Shown in pieces: positions 63,596 through 64,000 of a stretch of 64,000 bases of DNA (position 1 is the first letter of the stretch; the number at the start of each line of letters is the position of its first letter). A program made the position numbers and the translations under genes. This stretch comes from Enterococcus dispar ATCC 51266 (GTDB lineage: Bacteria > Bacillota > Bacilli > Lactobacillales > Enterococcaceae), in contig NZ_KE136354.1 in NCBI RefSeq assembly GCF_000406945.1, forward strand, positions 1,693,249 to 1,757,248, written 5' to 3'. Under the pieces are notes generated by a model that searched no databases, was not told the origin of the DNA, and was given only the letters and a program-made list of their open reading frames with translations.

Positions 63596-64000
63596 ATGAA
63601 AGGCATGCTTTTTGACTTTAATGGTACGTTGATTAATGATACAAAAAAACACGAAGACGCTTGGCAAACATTTATTACTCAAGTTACCGGCTCCTCTGTT
63701 TCTAATGCTGACTTTGCCAGATATTTTCATGGTAAAAATGCGAAACACACTTTAGAACATGTTTTTAACCGCCCCTTAACATCAAAAGAAATTGAGGATT
63801 ATGCAGAAGAAAAAGAAGCAATCTATCGTAAAATCTGCTTGGCCGATCCCCATTATACTTTGCTAAAAGGTGTGCCAGAATTTTTAACCCGGTTGCAAAA
63901 ACACCAAATTCCTTTTACCATCGCCACAGCTTCAGGTAAAACAAATTTAGATTTCTATTTTGAAACACTGGGGTTAAAACAATGGTTTGATCTGAATCAG
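63596..64000 (+). CDS. HAD-family hydrolase, beta-phosphoglucomutase-like, cut by the window end
   Basis: The first 135 codons are visible. Motif I is MLFDFNGTLINDT, with Asn between the two usual Asp positions' spacer (DFNGT); a helical cap region follows, then motif II TIATASGKTN. The ATG at 63596 has TTGGAGG upstream. The rest lies beyond the window, so the subfamily call is tentative. Confidence 0.8.
   Translation, partial: MKGMLFDFNGTLINDTKKHEDAWQTFITQVTGSSVSNADFARYFHGKNAKHTLEHVFNRPLTSKEIEDYAEEKEAIYRKICLADPHYTLLKGVPEFLTRLQKHQIPFTIATASGKTNLDFYFETLGLKQWFDLNQ

Overview
The window looks like a low-GC Firmicute chromosome from the Lactobacillales, most likely the Enterococcaceae (Enterococcus or a near relative). 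The grounds are the A+T-rich sequence, strong GGAGG ribosome binding sites with some TTG and GTG starts, the housekeeping run tdk-prfA-prmC-sua5-glyA next to upp, a sufCDSUB operon, a murT-gatD pair, a malolactic locus, and a type II-A CRISPR-Cas9 locus of the Streptococcus thermophilus CRISPR1 kind. This is inference from gene content; no species marker such as 16S rRNA is present.

Region by region. (1) 1-5852: minus-strand type II-A CRISPR locus. It has cas9 (1121 aa, TTG start), a tracrRNA with a near-consensus promoter in the cas9-cas1 gap, cas1, cas2, a long-form csn2, a 40-nt leader ending in ATTTGAG, and the first repeat of an array that runs off the left edge. (2) 6024-14002: aldo-keto reductase, Cof-type HAD phosphatase, a secreted coiled-coil protein with a membrane partner, and a malolactic locus (mleR, mleS, mleP). 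mleS carries two disabling lesions and mleR a likely C-terminal frameshift. A small unknown gene follows, preceded by a convincing SAM-I (S-box) riboswitch. (3) 14170-23331: flavodoxin, an unexplained structured RNA-like segment, a TetR-controlled heterodimeric ABC exporter with an unusual Ala/Gln-rich extracytoplasmic insert, hydrolase and reductase genes, and a methyltransferase behind a 9-codon leader peptide with competing hairpins.

(4) 23471-32417: an 8.9-kb integrated element in the 3' end of sufB, bounded by an 18-bp direct repeat. It has a tyrosine integrase, a repressor-like protein with palindromic operators, an excisionase-like protein, a RepA_N-type initiator with a candidate origin inside its gene, an oriT-like palindromic segment, and a cargo block. 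The cargo holds a MrcB_N-DUF3883 nuclease-like protein behind a small HTH regulator with nested operators, a four-TM protein and an unrecognised soluble protein. This cargo is the best candidate for an undescribed, probably defensive, system.

(5) 32396-48728: sufCDSUB iron-sulfur assembly operon, metNIQ methionine importer under a T-box, a GcvH-like and an ArsC/Spx-like protein, RodA, a DUF2187-like protein, tRNA-Thr(CGT), upp, an ABC-2 exporter pair and glyA. (6) 48858-52633: sua5/tsaC, prmC, prfA, tdk. (7) 53034-64000: Trk/Ktr-type potassium transporter, murT-gatD (lipid II amidation), a phosphonate-type ABC importer (phnD, phnC, two phnE) with a metallophosphoesterase and a divergent Crp/Fnr-like regulator, an NmrA-like protein, a YdcF-like protein and a partial HAD hydrolase. 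Methionine and SAM sensing appears twice: the T-box on metNIQ and the S-box on the small unknown gene.
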